Assembly (NCBI GenBank): GCA_017438745.1
Contig: JAFRUS010000054.1
Coordinates: 28,546 to 92,545, forward strand
Direction: 5' to 3'
DNA length: 64,000 bases
Origin: Oscillospiraceae bacterium
Lineage (GTDB): Bacteria; Bacillota; Clostridia; Oscillospirales; Ruminococcaceae
Shown here: piece after piece, positions 27,674 through 36,885 of the stretch
Numbering within the stretch: position 1 is the first letter of the stretch
Layout of the letters: each line of letters begins with the position of its first letter
Translations under genes and position numbers: made by a program
Notes under the pieces: generated by a model
What the model saw: only the letters and a program-made list of their open reading frames with translations
Told to the model about the DNA's origin: nothing
Database searches by the model: none

Positions 27674-30600
27674 ATGAAAAAACATTCACTGAGAAAAAAG
27701 ATAACAATCTTAACGGTTTTTACACTGCTTGCCTGCACAGGTGCAGACACTGCCTCGGCTGAGCCGGATACTTCCACTGAAGAGGGACAGAGAGCTGTTT
27801 CTATTATGGAAAAACTGTCTGAAAGAGGACAGCCCGGCGATATAAACGGCGACGGTGTTATAAATGTTTTTGATCTTATGAGATATAAAAACAGCCTTAT
27901 TGAGGAAAAGGGCTTTTACAGTACCGGAGAATCCGCCATCGATGTCAACGGTGACGGTTTGGTTGACGGAGTGGATATTACCGCTGTAAAGAGCGATATT
28001 TTAAAACAGTCAAAGATCTGGGCGTACAAAAGTGTGCCTAAAATGGACGGTTCCACTTCAGCTATCCCTCTCGAAGCAGGATTCAAATCAAAGATGCTCG
28101 GTGTTCCATACAGTGACGCTAAGCTTCTCGTCGAACATCATAAGACCCACGAATCATTTTCAATGCTGCTTTCCGGTGAAAACGACATGATATTCACTGT
28201 GCCGATCTCGGAAGACCAGCAGAAGATGGCGGATGAAGCAGGAGTAAAGCTGAATTTCGTACCGGTCGCAAAGGAAGGTTTCGTTTTCGTTGTAAACAAG
28301 AACAATCCGGTCGATTCACTTACAAGTGCGCAGATAAGAGATATTTATTCCGGAAAGATAACCAACTGGAAGGAAGTCGGCGGAAATGACGCGAAGATAA
28401 TTCCTTACCAGAGAAACAAGGATTCAGGAAGCCAGAATTACATGACCGAATTCATGAAAGGTTACGACCTTATGGATCCGCCGAAAACACTGGTTCTGGG
28501 AATGATGTCATCTCTTATGGATGGAATTGCGGTCTACGACAATGCTGCTGATGCCATCGGCTATTCAGTTTATTCCTATGCAGCACAGATGTACGAAAAT
28601 TCATCAGATACAAAGTTTGTAGCAGTTGACGGTGTAAGGCCTTCAAGGGAGACTATGGCTGACGGAAGCTATCCTCTTCTGAGCAGTACCGCGATAGTCT
28701 ATACAGACAAGGCTTCACAGAACACGAAAGAGTTTGCAGAATGGGCTGTTTCTGAGGAAGGTCAGAAGACAGTGCTTGCGAGCGGCTATGTCCCGGTATG
28801 TGATATGGAATATCCGGAAGAGTTCATTCCTTATTATGCGAAGGGAACAGGTAAGGCAAAGCCGGCAGACTACAAACCAGCTGAAAAGTTTTCCAGACTG
28901 GCGTGGAGTGAGTCATGGAACAATGGTATGCCTGACGGAGAGGCTCAGATATTCTGGCTTAAAAACAAGGAACTGCAGAAACAGATAAACAGTGACATTC
29001 ATAAAACTGTATTTGGTGATAAAGCCTGTGTAATTCCGGGAAGCTGGCGTATGGATGTTACGATTTTCAACGGTATAATGAATATATGTTTCAGTAAAGG
29101 CGGAGAATATAATTATCGTACTGTTAAACTGGAAGGCGTATATAATTTAAATTACGATCTGAAAAACGGTAAAAAGCTGGAAAACTTCTCGGATCTGTTC
29201 TATAAAGATACTGATTTCGTACCTGCGGTAAGCGGCAGGGCAGCTGATATACTGGCCACAGAATGCAGCGATGTGATAAAAACAGATTATATAGGCCTTA
29301 TGGGAAAGATGGATAACTTCTCTTTTGATAATTTCATCATGAAAAAGGACGGTCCGTATTTTGAATATGATCTGAGCGTCCCTTTCATTTCGTACAATGA
29401 TGATATGGAACTGATCGACAGTATGATCACAGGCGAATATTTCGACTGCAGGGAACTGCTTGAATATAATACTGAAAACCGGTATGATGTTTATATTGAC
29501 GAAGGTACTTATCCTGAATGGGAAAGACAATATAAATATGATGAGAACGGCGAACTCCGTTTTGACTATACTTCACGTTTCCATACAGCAGAGGAAATAA
29601 AGGAACGAAATGCGGTAATGGAACAGATCTATGAGAAGTATGCTGCAGAGACGAAATACCCGGTCGGACGTAATGCTGTTACCATTCATACACCTGAAGA
29701 AACTAAGTCAGAGTACAGCCTGAATGTTTACGAGCTGCATCTCAATGTGGCATCGATAGATAAAGCTCACCAGTACTGGTACGATCCTGAAACGCTGGAC
29801 AGACTGCAGTTATCCGATATTTTCGGAGAAGACTTTGAAGAGTATGATGAATCCGGCGTTCTGATGAATGTCGATTATAAAAAAGGTTACGTGAAAATAT
29901 TTGATAAAAACAGCGGCAGGGATTTACTTATTAGTGAAACGCCTGAAACAATGAATACAAAGTACCTTGATAAGAATACTCAGGAAGAAATCAGTACGAT
30001 AAAACAGCTTAAGGAAAAAGCTCTGGAAAAAACGAAGGTGCTTTATGCGAAGGATTATCCGGAAATCGGAAAACTGGATGAAAATCATGTGCATGTAACT
30101 GTCGGAGAGGAACGGCTTGTATTCCGCAAAGCAGTAATAGATACAGATATAAATGCGGTTACAGTATTCATCTTTGATACGGCGGATTTTGATAATATAC
30201 CGACTACCTATATGTTTGATCCTGAAACGCTTGAGCCAATAGAGAAATCAGATGTGTTCGGAGAGAAATTTAAAAAATATGACGGACACGATTACGGTAT
30301 CGCTTATATAAATCTTGACGGCGGAACAGTGTTCCTGTATGATGACGATGCGAAATTCTATACGGAGGATATAGATTTTGAAAAGCTGAATATGAAGTAT
30401 ATTATTCCGAAAGAGGCAGAAGTAATGGATCGCAAATGGCAGAAAAAAGCTGTAGTCAGCGCCGGAAATGATGATGCTGTAAACAGTTACAAGGCAAACT
30501 ATGTGACAGACTACGGTCCTGAGGAGGTTTATCTGCAGGTAAGTGCTGACACACCGGTAGAGATCACACACATCTGCAGTTCACACGGAATATTATGGTT

Positions 30601-31237
30601 TGAATGCCGCGATGAGGATCATTATTATGGCTGGATACCATCCGGAAATGTAAAGCCGGATTTTAATGAGGAAGAGTATGCGTTTTATGAAAAGCATCAT
30701 TTCCTTTTCCTTGACGAACGTCCGGTGGAATTGTATGCGTATGGTTATAACAGAGATGATATATTTGTGTATTCAGATGAATATATTTCAGAAACATCAG
30801 AAAATCCGGAAACAGAAATAACTGATCATATAACAGAATACCGCAGACTTATTGCAAGAACAAAGTGTCAGTCACACGGAGAATGGTGGTACGAGTGCTG
30901 GGACGCAGACGGCAGGTATTACGGCTGGATAAGAGACAAAGTTTTAAGCCATGCATATCCGACATATTCATTTAATTCAAAATACATACCGATCACCGAT
31001 ATGCCGGCATCGATGGAACTCACACTTATGGGTAAGTCGTTCGGCGGAGCCGGCTGTTATAACGATTCATTTATTATGGAATTCGATGCAGAGAATCCGT
31101 TTAAAATGATCGAGGAGGATATTAAAGTCACTGCAACAGAATTCTGCTATTCACACGGAGAGCAGTGGTATAAAATTACGGATGCTGATTCGCCAGACGG
31201 ATACTGCTGGGTCAATGCATGCTATTTTGTCGGCTGA
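27674..31237 (+). CDS. secreted dockerin / PstS-like / SH3-like protein (1187 aa)
   Basis: I choose ATG 27674 (MKKHSLRKK), which follows AAAGGGGAAC; a GTG at 27647 in the same frame touches the upstream stop. Layout: signal peptide (1-~30), dockerin (~52-112; DINGDGVINVFD and DVNGDGLVDGVD), PstS-like domain (~116-375), a DUF3298-like region that appears duplicated (~400-750 and ~790-930, with FDPETLEPIEKSDVFGEKF in the second part), and three or more SH3-like repeats (LWFECRDEDHYYGWIP, WWYECWDADGRYYGWIR). The final one is degenerate (WYKITDADSPDGYCWVN). It is the last gene of the operon. An acidic, low-complexity element is absent, unlike the LRR paralog. Confidence 0.8.
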   Translation: MKKHSLRKKITILTVFTLLACTGADTASAEPDTSTEEGQRAVSIMEKLSERGQPGDINGDGVINVFDLMRYKNSLIEEKGFYSTGESAIDVNGDGLVDGVDITAVKSDILKQSKIWAYKSVPKMDGSTSAIPLEAGFKSKMLGVPYSDAKLLVEHHKTHESFSMLLSGENDMIFTVPISEDQQKMADEAGVKLNFVPVAKEGFVFVVNKNNPVDSLTSAQIRDIYSGKITNWKEVGGNDAKIIPYQRNKDSGSQNYMTEFMKGYDLMDPPKTLVLGMMSSLMDGIAVYDNAADAIGYSVYSYAAQMYENSSDTKFVAVDGVRPSRETMADGSYPLLSSTAIVYTDKASQNTKEFAEWAVSEEGQKTVLASGYVPVCDMEYPEEFIPYYAKGTGKAKPADYKPAEKFSRLAWSESWNNGMPDGEAQIFWLKNKELQKQINSDIHKTVFGDKACVIPGSWRMDVTIFNGIMNICFSKGGEYNYRTVKLEGVYNLNYDLKNGKKLENFSDLFYKDTDFVPAVSGRAADILATECSDVIKTDYIGLMGKMDNFSFDNFIMKKDGPYFEYDLSVPFISYNDDMELIDSMITGEYFDCRELLEYNTENRYDVYIDEGTYPEWERQYKYDENGELRFDYTSRFHTAEEIKERNAVMEQIYEKYAAETKYPVGRNAVTIHTPEETKSEYSLNVYELHLNVASIDKAHQYWYDPETLDRLQLSDIFGEDFEEYDESGVLMNVDYKKGYVKIFDKNSGRDLLISETPETMNTKYLDKNTQEEISTIKQLKEKALEKTKVLYAKDYPEIGKLDENHVHVTVGEERLVFRKAVIDTDINAVTVFIFDTADFDNIPTTYMFDPETLEPIEKSDVFGEKFKKYDGHDYGIAYINLDGGTVFLYDDDAKFYTEDIDFEKLNMKYIIPKEAEVMDRKWQKKAVVSAGNDDAVNSYKANYVTDYGPEEVYLQVSADTPVEITHICSSHGILWFECRDEDHYYGWIPSGNVKPDFNEEEYAFYEKHHFLFLDERPVELYAYGYNRDDIFVYSDEYISETSENPETEITDHITEYRRLIARTKCQSHGEWWYECWDADGRYYGWIRDKVLSHAYPTYSFNSKYIPITDMPASMELTLMGKSFGGAGCYNDSFIMEFDAENPFKMIEEDIKVTATEFCYSHGEQWYKITDADSPDGYCWVNACYFVG

Positions 31238-31259
31238 TTGACAACCCAATCAGGTTTTT

Positions 31260-31375
31260 CTAAGGATACACTGATTAAACCGGAAATCCGGCTTCGCCGG
31301 ATTTCCGGAGGTGGGATTTGCAGGGCTTCGCCCCGTACCCCGCGCTGATTTATGAATAAATCAGCGTTTCCCTAA
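31260..31375 (+). mobile_element. complete MITE-like palindromic element
   Basis: Imperfect terminal inverted repeats, CTAAGGATACACTGATT (31260-31276) and AATCAGCGTTTCCCTAA (31359-31375), match at about 13 of 17 positions. Inside is a GC-rich hairpin (CCGGAAATCCGGCTTCGCCG). There is no ORF. Partial copies are at 10024-10097 and 50444-50480. No transposase is present, so mobilisation in trans is inferred. Confidence 0.6.
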
Positions 31376-31409
31376 AACAAAAATACAACTTACAAGGGGG
31401 ATTTAAATT

Positions 31410-31904
31410 ATGATAACTCATCCGATCGAACCGGTATACGACAAGGCATCGAGAATACTCATTCTCGGCAGCTTTCCGTCAGTGATGTCAAGGGAGGCAG
31501 GTTTCTTCTACGGTCATCCGCAGAACCGTTTCTGGAAAGTGGTCTCTGCCATATTTGAAGAGGAAATTCCTCAGACAGTCGAAGAAAAGAAGGCGTTTCT
31601 TTTAAGAAACCACATTGCGCTGTGGGACGTTGTAGCCTCCTGCGATATAGAGGGTTCAGCAGATGCAAGCATACGCAATGTCACACCGAATGATATCAAT
31701 AAAATACTTACGCAGTCTGATATCCATGCCATCTATGTAAACGGAAAGACGGCTTTTCAGTTCTATACGAAATACAGCCGCCCGGTAACCAACCGTCCGG
31801 CCGTATGCCTTCCGTCCACAAGCCCGGCAAACGCTTCCTGGAATCTCGAACTTCTTACAGAAGCATGGCAGTGCATAAAGGAAGTTGCGTTGTCCGAAGA
31901 TTAA
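31410..31904 (+). CDS. hypoxanthine-DNA (deoxyinosine) glycosylase, UDG family 6-like
   Basis: 164 residues. It carries the uracil-DNA glycosylase superfamily motifs in the form seen in hypoxanthine-DNA glycosylases: ILILGSFPSVMSRE near residue 17-30, then FFYGHPQNRFWKV, and a C-terminal LPSTSPANASWN. Such enzymes excise deaminated adenine (hypoxanthine) from DNA in base excision repair, in the cytoplasm. A GGGGG ribosome-binding site precedes the ATG. It is monocistronic, next to the MITE-like element. Family assignment is good; substrate preference is from family knowledge. Confidence 0.85.
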   Translation: MITHPIEPVYDKASRILILGSFPSVMSREAGFFYGHPQNRFWKVVSAIFEEEIPQTVEEKKAFLLRNHIALWDVVASCDIEGSADASIRNVTPNDINKILTQSDIHAIYVNGKTAFQFYTKYSRPVTNRPAVCLPSTSPANASWNLELLTEAWQCIKEVALSED

Positions 31905-32152
31905 ATTTCATACTTATACAGCAAAACAGGCACCTGAGTGATTTCAGGTGCCGGGGGGGAGTTTATATATGATCACATTCTTTGAAAAACAACACTTTTC
32001 AGGCGGAAACATTTTTGCGGAGCAAATTCTATGTACCCATCATGAAATTTCCGAGCTGCACTTTTGCTATATTTTGCGAAAAAGTATTTATTTTTCTGAT
32101 ATTGTCTGATATAATAATAGTGTATTGATTTTTTTAGAAACGGGGGAGAAAT

Positions 32153-33562
32153 TTGAACAGATATAAAAAACTCGTATCTGATACATTTATTTTTTCGCTT
32201 GGCTCGTTCAGCTCAAAAATACTCAGTGTTCTGCTTCTTAAACTGGTCACATCACATATGACAGAAGATGCATATTCTGTTGCAACCAAGATCCAGAATC
32301 TTATAAATCTTCTCGGTCCGGTGGCGTCGCTCAGTCTGGCGGACAGTGTTCTGCGTTTCGGACTTGACAAGACGTTTAGCAGGAAAAAAGTTTATTCGAC
32401 TGCGGTAATGACATCTGTTGGAAGTATGGCAATTGGTATGATCGCCATTGCTTTTATCGCGGCGATAGCCGGATTCAAACAGTATACGGGGCTTATGATG
32501 ATGTTTATGTTCACTTCGGAATTCCGGTGGATACAGCAGCAGCACCTTAAGGCTAAGGATTACATCAAGCTGTATACCGTTGACAGCCTGCTTTCGGCTG
32601 TGTCACTTGTTCTTTTCACATTGCTGTTTATGGTAGTGTTCAAACTTGATATTGCAGGCTACATACTCAGCATTATCATGTCCGATTTGTTTTCGATTTT
32701 TTTCCTTATGTATTTCGGAAACATACGAAAGGATTTCAGTTTCTATGAATTTGATCCTAAGCTTAAGTCTAAAATGTTCCGTTACAGCCTTCCGCTTATT
32801 CCGACAGCAGCACTCTGGTGGGTAGTAAGCTCATCAGACCTGTTCCTTGTCTCAAAGTTCTTAGGCGAAAACGTAAATGGTCTTTATTCATGTGCCTACA
32901 GGATACCGGCACTTATATCATTCGTTTCGGTAATATTCTTCAGGGCATGGCAGATGTCAGCCATCACACAGTATGGCACGGATGAATACCGTCAGTACTA
33001 CAGCAAAGTAATGGGCGCATATACTGCGATCATGTATGTCGGCTCGGCAGGTATAATGATGCTTATCCAGCCGCTTACTATGCTTCTTACAGGCGAAAAA
33101 TTCTGGGACTCATATAAAATGACTCCGTTCCTGATAATTGCGTCACTCATGCAGAGTTTCTGCAACTTCCTAAGCGGTATTTACAATGCAGCGGGAAGAA
33201 ACGAGAAGTCCTTCTACACCAGTGCTATTGCAGCGATATCGAACGTTGTTCTGAATCTTATTCTCATTCCGATAGTAGGGGTACAGGGCGCAGCTTTCGC
33301 TACTATGGCAGCTTATCTTATATGCTTCTTCATCAGACTTAAGGATACACGTAATCTGGTAGGTTACAAAGTTGAAGTGGAGAAGCTTCTTATCAATTCA
33401 GGAATAATTCTTTTCATGGCTATTGTTATTCTTGCAGATTTTGCTTTCATGAAGGTATGGCTTTTCGCCGGATTTGTGGCAATATGTGCGGTAAATGCTC
33501 CTGCCATTATCCAGACAGCAATGAAACTTCTTCACCGTGACGGCACTGCCGCAGATGCATAA
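32153..33562 (+). CDS. polysaccharide/lipid-linked oligosaccharide flippase (MOP superfamily, Wzx-like)
   Basis: 469 residues from a TTG start at 32153, preceded by GGGGGAG. About 12-14 hydrophobic segments are spread along the whole length. The N-terminal sequence (SDTFIFSLGSFSSKILSVLL) and the repeating architecture match the oligosaccharide flippase (RfbX/Wzx, PST) branch of the MOP exporters. It would move undecaprenyl-linked sugars across the membrane for capsule or exopolysaccharide. No glycosyltransferases are adjacent, so the polymer is unknown. A likely -10 (TATAAT) lies at 32110-32115. Confidence 0.82.
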   Translation: MNRYKKLVSDTFIFSLGSFSSKILSVLLLKLVTSHMTEDAYSVATKIQNLINLLGPVASLSLADSVLRFGLDKTFSRKKVYSTAVMTSVGSMAIGMIAIAFIAAIAGFKQYTGLMMMFMFTSEFRWIQQQHLKAKDYIKLYTVDSLLSAVSLVLFTLLFMVVFKLDIAGYILSIIMSDLFSIFFLMYFGNIRKDFSFYEFDPKLKSKMFRYSLPLIPTAALWWVVSSSDLFLVSKFLGENVNGLYSCAYRIPALISFVSVIFFRAWQMSAITQYGTDEYRQYYSKVMGAYTAIMYVGSAGIMMLIQPLTMLLTGEKFWDSYKMTPFLIIASLMQSFCNFLSGIYNAAGRNEKSFYTSAIAAISNVVLNLILIPIVGVQGAAFATMAAYLICFFIRLKDTRNLVGYKVEVEKLLINSGIILFMAIVILADFAFMKVWLFAGFVAICAVNAPAIIQTAMKLLHRDGTAADA

Positions 33563-33584
33563 AATAATTAAATATCAAAAATAC

Positions 33585-33625
33585 AGCACCTTAAAGATAC
33601 GGATGATCTTTAAGGTGCTTTTTTA
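33585..33625 (+). terminator. terminator of the flippase gene
   Basis: A perfect 14-bp stem (AGCACCTTAAAGAT / ATCTTTAAGGTGCT) is followed by a T run. Confidence 0.93.
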
Positions 33626-33629
33626 TCAT

Positions 33630-33669
33630 GAAAAACAAATCGCAGCACCGGAAAAACCAGTGCTGCGAT
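33630..33669 (-). terminator. terminator of glgP
   Basis: The stem ATCGCAGCACCGG / CCAGTGCTGCGAT, read on the minus strand, ends in a T-rich stretch 20 nt after the glgP stop. It is back-to-back with the flippase terminator. Confidence 0.8.
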
Positions 33670-33688
33670 AAAATCAGCTGTTTAAAAC

Positions 33689-36094
33689 TTATTTATTAAG
33701 TCCCCAGATGTTTCTTGCATATTCGTTTACAGCTCTGTCGGCTGAGAATATACCGGCACCTGCAATGTTGCAGAGTGACATCCTGAGCCATGTGTACTTG
33801 TCGTTGTAGAGCTCTGTTGAACGCTTCTGAGCGCTGCGGTATGACTCGAAGTCAGCAAGTACCATGTATGGATCTGAGTTTACGAGAGAGTTTGCGATCT
33901 CGTTGAATGCGCAGCCGTTTATACCCTTGTACAGGCGGTTGACAGCCATCTTGATCGTGTTGTCTGACTCGAAGTAGCTCTTCGGATTGTATCCTTCCTG
34001 CTTCTTTGCTGCAACTTCTGCTGCGTTCATACCGAAGATGATGATGTTGTCATCGCCTACAGCTTCCTTGATCTCTATGTTTGCACCGTCGAGAGTACCA
34101 AGTGTGATCGCACCGTTGAGCATGAGCTTCATGTTACCTGTACCGGATGCCTCAGTACCTGCCAGTGAGATCTGTTCGGAAATATCACTTGCCGGCATAA
34201 GCATTTCTGAAAGTGTAACCTTGTAGTCTTCGAGGAAGTAAACGTTGAGCTTTTCAGATATCTTAGGATCTTTTCTGAGTTCCTGTGAAATGCTCCAGAT
34301 CATCTTGATAATCTGCTTTGCGAGATAGTAGCCAGGAGCTGCCTTTGCTGCGAAGATGTATGTCTTAGGTGTGAAGTCAGCGTCCGGATGTTCGAGGAGA
34401 TAGTTGTAGTCAGCAATGATGTTGAGTGCGTTGAGGTGCTGACGCTTGTACTCGTGGAGTCTCTTTACCTGAACGTCGAAGATGCTGTCAGGATCGATCT
34501 TGAAGTCGAGGTTGCAGTAGTTCTTGCAGTACTTAAGGAAGTTTTCCTTGTTTTCACGCTTTACCTTTGCAAGCTCGTCGAGAACGGACTTGTCATCCTT
34601 GAAGAGCGTGAACTTGCTGAGCTCGCTGCCGTCCTTTAGGAAGCTTGAACCGATCTTGTCGCGGAGAAGCTTTGTAAGACCCGGATTTGACTGGTAGAGC
34701 CAGCGTCTGTATGCGATACCGTTTGTAACGTTCTTGAATTTGTACGGATAAAGCTGATGCTCATCGGCGAAAACATCTGTCTTGATGATCTCGGAATGGA
34801 GCTTGGAAACACCGTTTACGCTGTGTGCTGTTGCAACGCAGAGAGTAGCAGTGTGGACAGTGTTGTTCTTTACGATGGACATACGGCTTGTCTTGTCGTA
34901 GTCGTTTTCTGTAAGGCTTGCGATCTTTGCGCAGTATCTGTTGTTGATCTCAACTATAATGGAGAAGATTCTCGGAACGATGCTCTTGAGGAGGTTTACA
35001 TCCCACTTTTCAAGGGCTTCAGCCATTACAGTGTGGTTTGTGTATGCAAATGTATTCTTTGTGATATGCCATGCCTTGTCCCAGGTGTATCCGCAGTCAT
35101 CGAGGAGAATTCTCATGAGTTCCGGAATTGCGAGGGTAGGATGTGTGTCGTTGATGTGGATGGCTACCTTGTCGTGAAGGTTTTCCAGTGTTCCGTAAAC
35201 GGACATGTGGTTTGTAACGATGTCGCCGATCGAAGCTGCGCAGAGGAAATACTGCTGTCTGAGTCGGAGCGACTTGCCTTCGAGGTGGTTGTCGTTAGGA
35301 TAAAGAACCTTTGAGATAGCGTTTGCGATGCTGTTCTGGCCGAGTGCCTTTGCATAGTCGCCCTGGTTGAACATCGCCATATCGAAGCTTGGTGACTTTG
35401 CAGTCCACAGTCTCAGAACTGAAACGCCTTCGCTGTCGTAACCTGAAACGTACATGTCGCAAGGAACAGCGATAACAGTGCTGTAGTTCTGGTGTGAAAT
35501 GTGGTGGTACTGGCTGTCCCAGTATTCGTGAAGTTCGCCTTCGAAGTGAACTTCGATAGCCTTTTCCGGCTTAGGATCGAGCCATACGTCACCGCCCGGC
35601 ATCCAGTTGTCAGGAAGTTCTGTCTGCCAGCCTTCGTCTATCTTCTGCTTGAAAATACCGTATTCGTAGCAGATAGAGTAGCCCATAGCTGGTATGCACT
35701 GTGTAGCCATGGCGTCGAGGTAGCAGGCTGCGAGTCTTCCGAGACCGCCGTTTCCGAGACCTGCATCCGGCTCGTTTTCATATATTTTATCGAGGTTGAT
35801 CTTGTATTCCTTGAGAATGCTTCTTACGTCTTCTACAATTTCGAGATTGTAAAGGCTAGTCTTGAGCGAACGGCCCATAAGGAATTCCATTGAGAGGTAG
35901 TATACCTGCTTCTTTCCTTCTGAGTTGATCTTGTTGTTGAAGCTGTTTCTCTTTTCGCTGAGGTAGTGCATTACTATAGTAGAAAGAGCATTGTACACCT
36001 GAGCGTCGGAAGCATCATTCGGTGCTATGTTGTAGTCAGTCTTCAGTACTTTCTCAAGCTCCTGCTTGATATAATCCCTGGTCATCTTTTTCAT
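33689..36094 (-). CDS. glgP: glycogen/maltodextrin phosphorylase
   Basis: 801 residues, GT35 family. It releases glucose 1-phosphate from the non-reducing ends of alpha-1,4-glucans, with pyridoxal phosphate. Visible signatures: YLSMEFLMGRSL near the N-terminus, GNGGLGRLAACYLDAMA, HINDTHPTLAIPELMR, and the PLP-lysine motif EASGTGNMKLMLNGA followed by LGTLDGANIEI. Length and motifs are complete. It is monocistronic on the minus strand with AGAAAGATG before the start. In a rumen-type organism it would serve storage glycogen turnover. Confidence 0.95.
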   Translation of the reverse strand: MKKMTRDYIKQELEKVLKTDYNIAPNDASDAQVYNALSTIVMHYLSEKRNSFNNKINSEGKKQVYYLSMEFLMGRSLKTSLYNLEIVEDVRSILKEYKINLDKIYENEPDAGLGNGGLGRLAACYLDAMATQCIPAMGYSICYEYGIFKQKIDEGWQTELPDNWMPGGDVWLDPKPEKAIEVHFEGELHEYWDSQYHHISHQNYSTVIAVPCDMYVSGYDSEGVSVLRLWTAKSPSFDMAMFNQGDYAKALGQNSIANAISKVLYPNDNHLEGKSLRLRQQYFLCAASIGDIVTNHMSVYGTLENLHDKVAIHINDTHPTLAIPELMRILLDDCGYTWDKAWHITKNTFAYTNHTVMAEALEKWDVNLLKSIVPRIFSIIVEINNRYCAKIASLTENDYDKTSRMSIVKNNTVHTATLCVATAHSVNGVSKLHSEIIKTDVFADEHQLYPYKFKNVTNGIAYRRWLYQSNPGLTKLLRDKIGSSFLKDGSELSKFTLFKDDKSVLDELAKVKRENKENFLKYCKNYCNLDFKIDPDSIFDVQVKRLHEYKRQHLNALNIIADYNYLLEHPDADFTPKTYIFAAKAAPGYYLAKQIIKMIWSISQELRKDPKISEKLNVYFLEDYKVTLSEMLMPASDISEQISLAGTEASGTGNMKLMLNGAITLGTLDGANIEIKEAVGDDNIIIFGMNAAEVAAKKQEGYNPKSYFESDNTIKMAVNRLYKGINGCAFNEIANSLVNSDPYMVLADFESYRSAQKRSTELYNDKYTWLRMSLCNIAGAGIFSADRAVNEYARNIWGLNK

Positions 36095-36475
36095 CTTTCT
36101 TCTCCGTTCTCCGGTTTATGATGTTCAATTCCCCCTGGCCGATATACAGACTGATGTATATTAGTCAATATGATATATAACATGCGTTACCGGTTATTTA
36201 TAATCAGTGATATGTATAAAAATCACTATACATATAATTATACACGAATTAAAGCACGAATTCAATAGTTTTATATGAACAAATTAAAGTGAATTAATAT
36301 GTTATAATATAAATACCGGACCCCTGTTTCTCCGGAAGTGGCGTGTTTTCGTGTGTTCTCATCATATTTTTAATTCAGGTTAAAAATTCAGACGGTATTT
36401 TGCATACAGAAAAGTCGTCACAAGTGTGCATGTATACAAATCGAAAATATGAATAAGAAAAATTTATATTGACTA

Positions 36476-36508
36476 TTGACAATGGTATTCCACAGTGCTA
36501 TACTGTGT
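36476..36508 (+). promoter_or_regulatory. sigma-A promoter of riboswitch unit 1, with inverted repeat over the -10
   Basis: TTGACA (36476-36481) and TATACT (36499-36504) have a 17-bp spacer. CACAGT (36491-36496) and ACTGTG (36502-36507) form an inverted repeat across the -10 region. About 170 nt of leader separate the promoter from the riboswitch. Confidence 0.75.
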
Positions 36509-36676
36509 ACAGAAGATAAATCACGGACCGCTAAAAACGGTTCGGCAATTTATTTTCATCTAACCTAAACATCTGATAACATCTTACTCTTCCGTCTTAC
36601 TAATGATTATGCAACTGATTCATAATGATCTGACTTTTCAATTTACTACTCACTAATATAATAAGAAAATTTAATT

Positions 36677-36757
36677 ATTGGGCAAACTTGCTGAAAGGCA
36701 AGGACGCAAAGCTAACGGGTCTAAACCGAATAAAAGGGTATGACAGCCAGCTGCACA
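36677..36757 (+). promoter_or_regulatory. c-di-GMP-I (GEMM-I) riboswitch, copy 1
   Basis: The conserved core is present in order: GGCAAAC, GAAAGGC, GGACGCAAAGCTAACGGGTC, TAAACC, then GGGTATGACAGCCAGCTGC. This is the class I cyclic di-GMP aptamer pattern. It sits between a promoter and a terminator-like hairpin and upstream of a transglutaminase-dockerin gene. Whether ligand turns the gene on or off cannot be read directly. Confidence 0.9.
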
Positions 36758-36800
36758 ATTTTTAAACGACCCTTAAGAATGGACGTTTATGGTTGGAAAT

Positions 36801-36834
36801 AAAGGCTGATACCAAAAGTATCAGCCTTTTATTA
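36801..36834 (+). terminator. expression-platform terminator of riboswitch 1
   Basis: A perfect 12-bp stem (AAAGGCTGATAC / GTATCAGCCTTT) with a CAAAA loop is followed by TTATT, 52 nt before the ATG. Its place between aptamer and gene marks it as the riboswitch output. Confidence 0.88.
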
Positions 36835-36885
36835 ATTTTTGATGTTAAATTAAATGAGTAGAACCAGGGAAATGGAGGATTCACT

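Noticed and set aside
31969..32109. 46-codon ORF before the flippase gene with a G-rich upstream run
   Set aside because: It ends within the -10 region of the flippase promoter, has no recognisable feature, and the G run belongs to a GGCACCTGA/TCAGGTGCC hairpin. Kept only as a weak possibility.
34757..35314. 185-codon plus-strand ORF
   Set aside because: It is antisense to glgP, whose motifs are intact; composition is that of a shadow frame.
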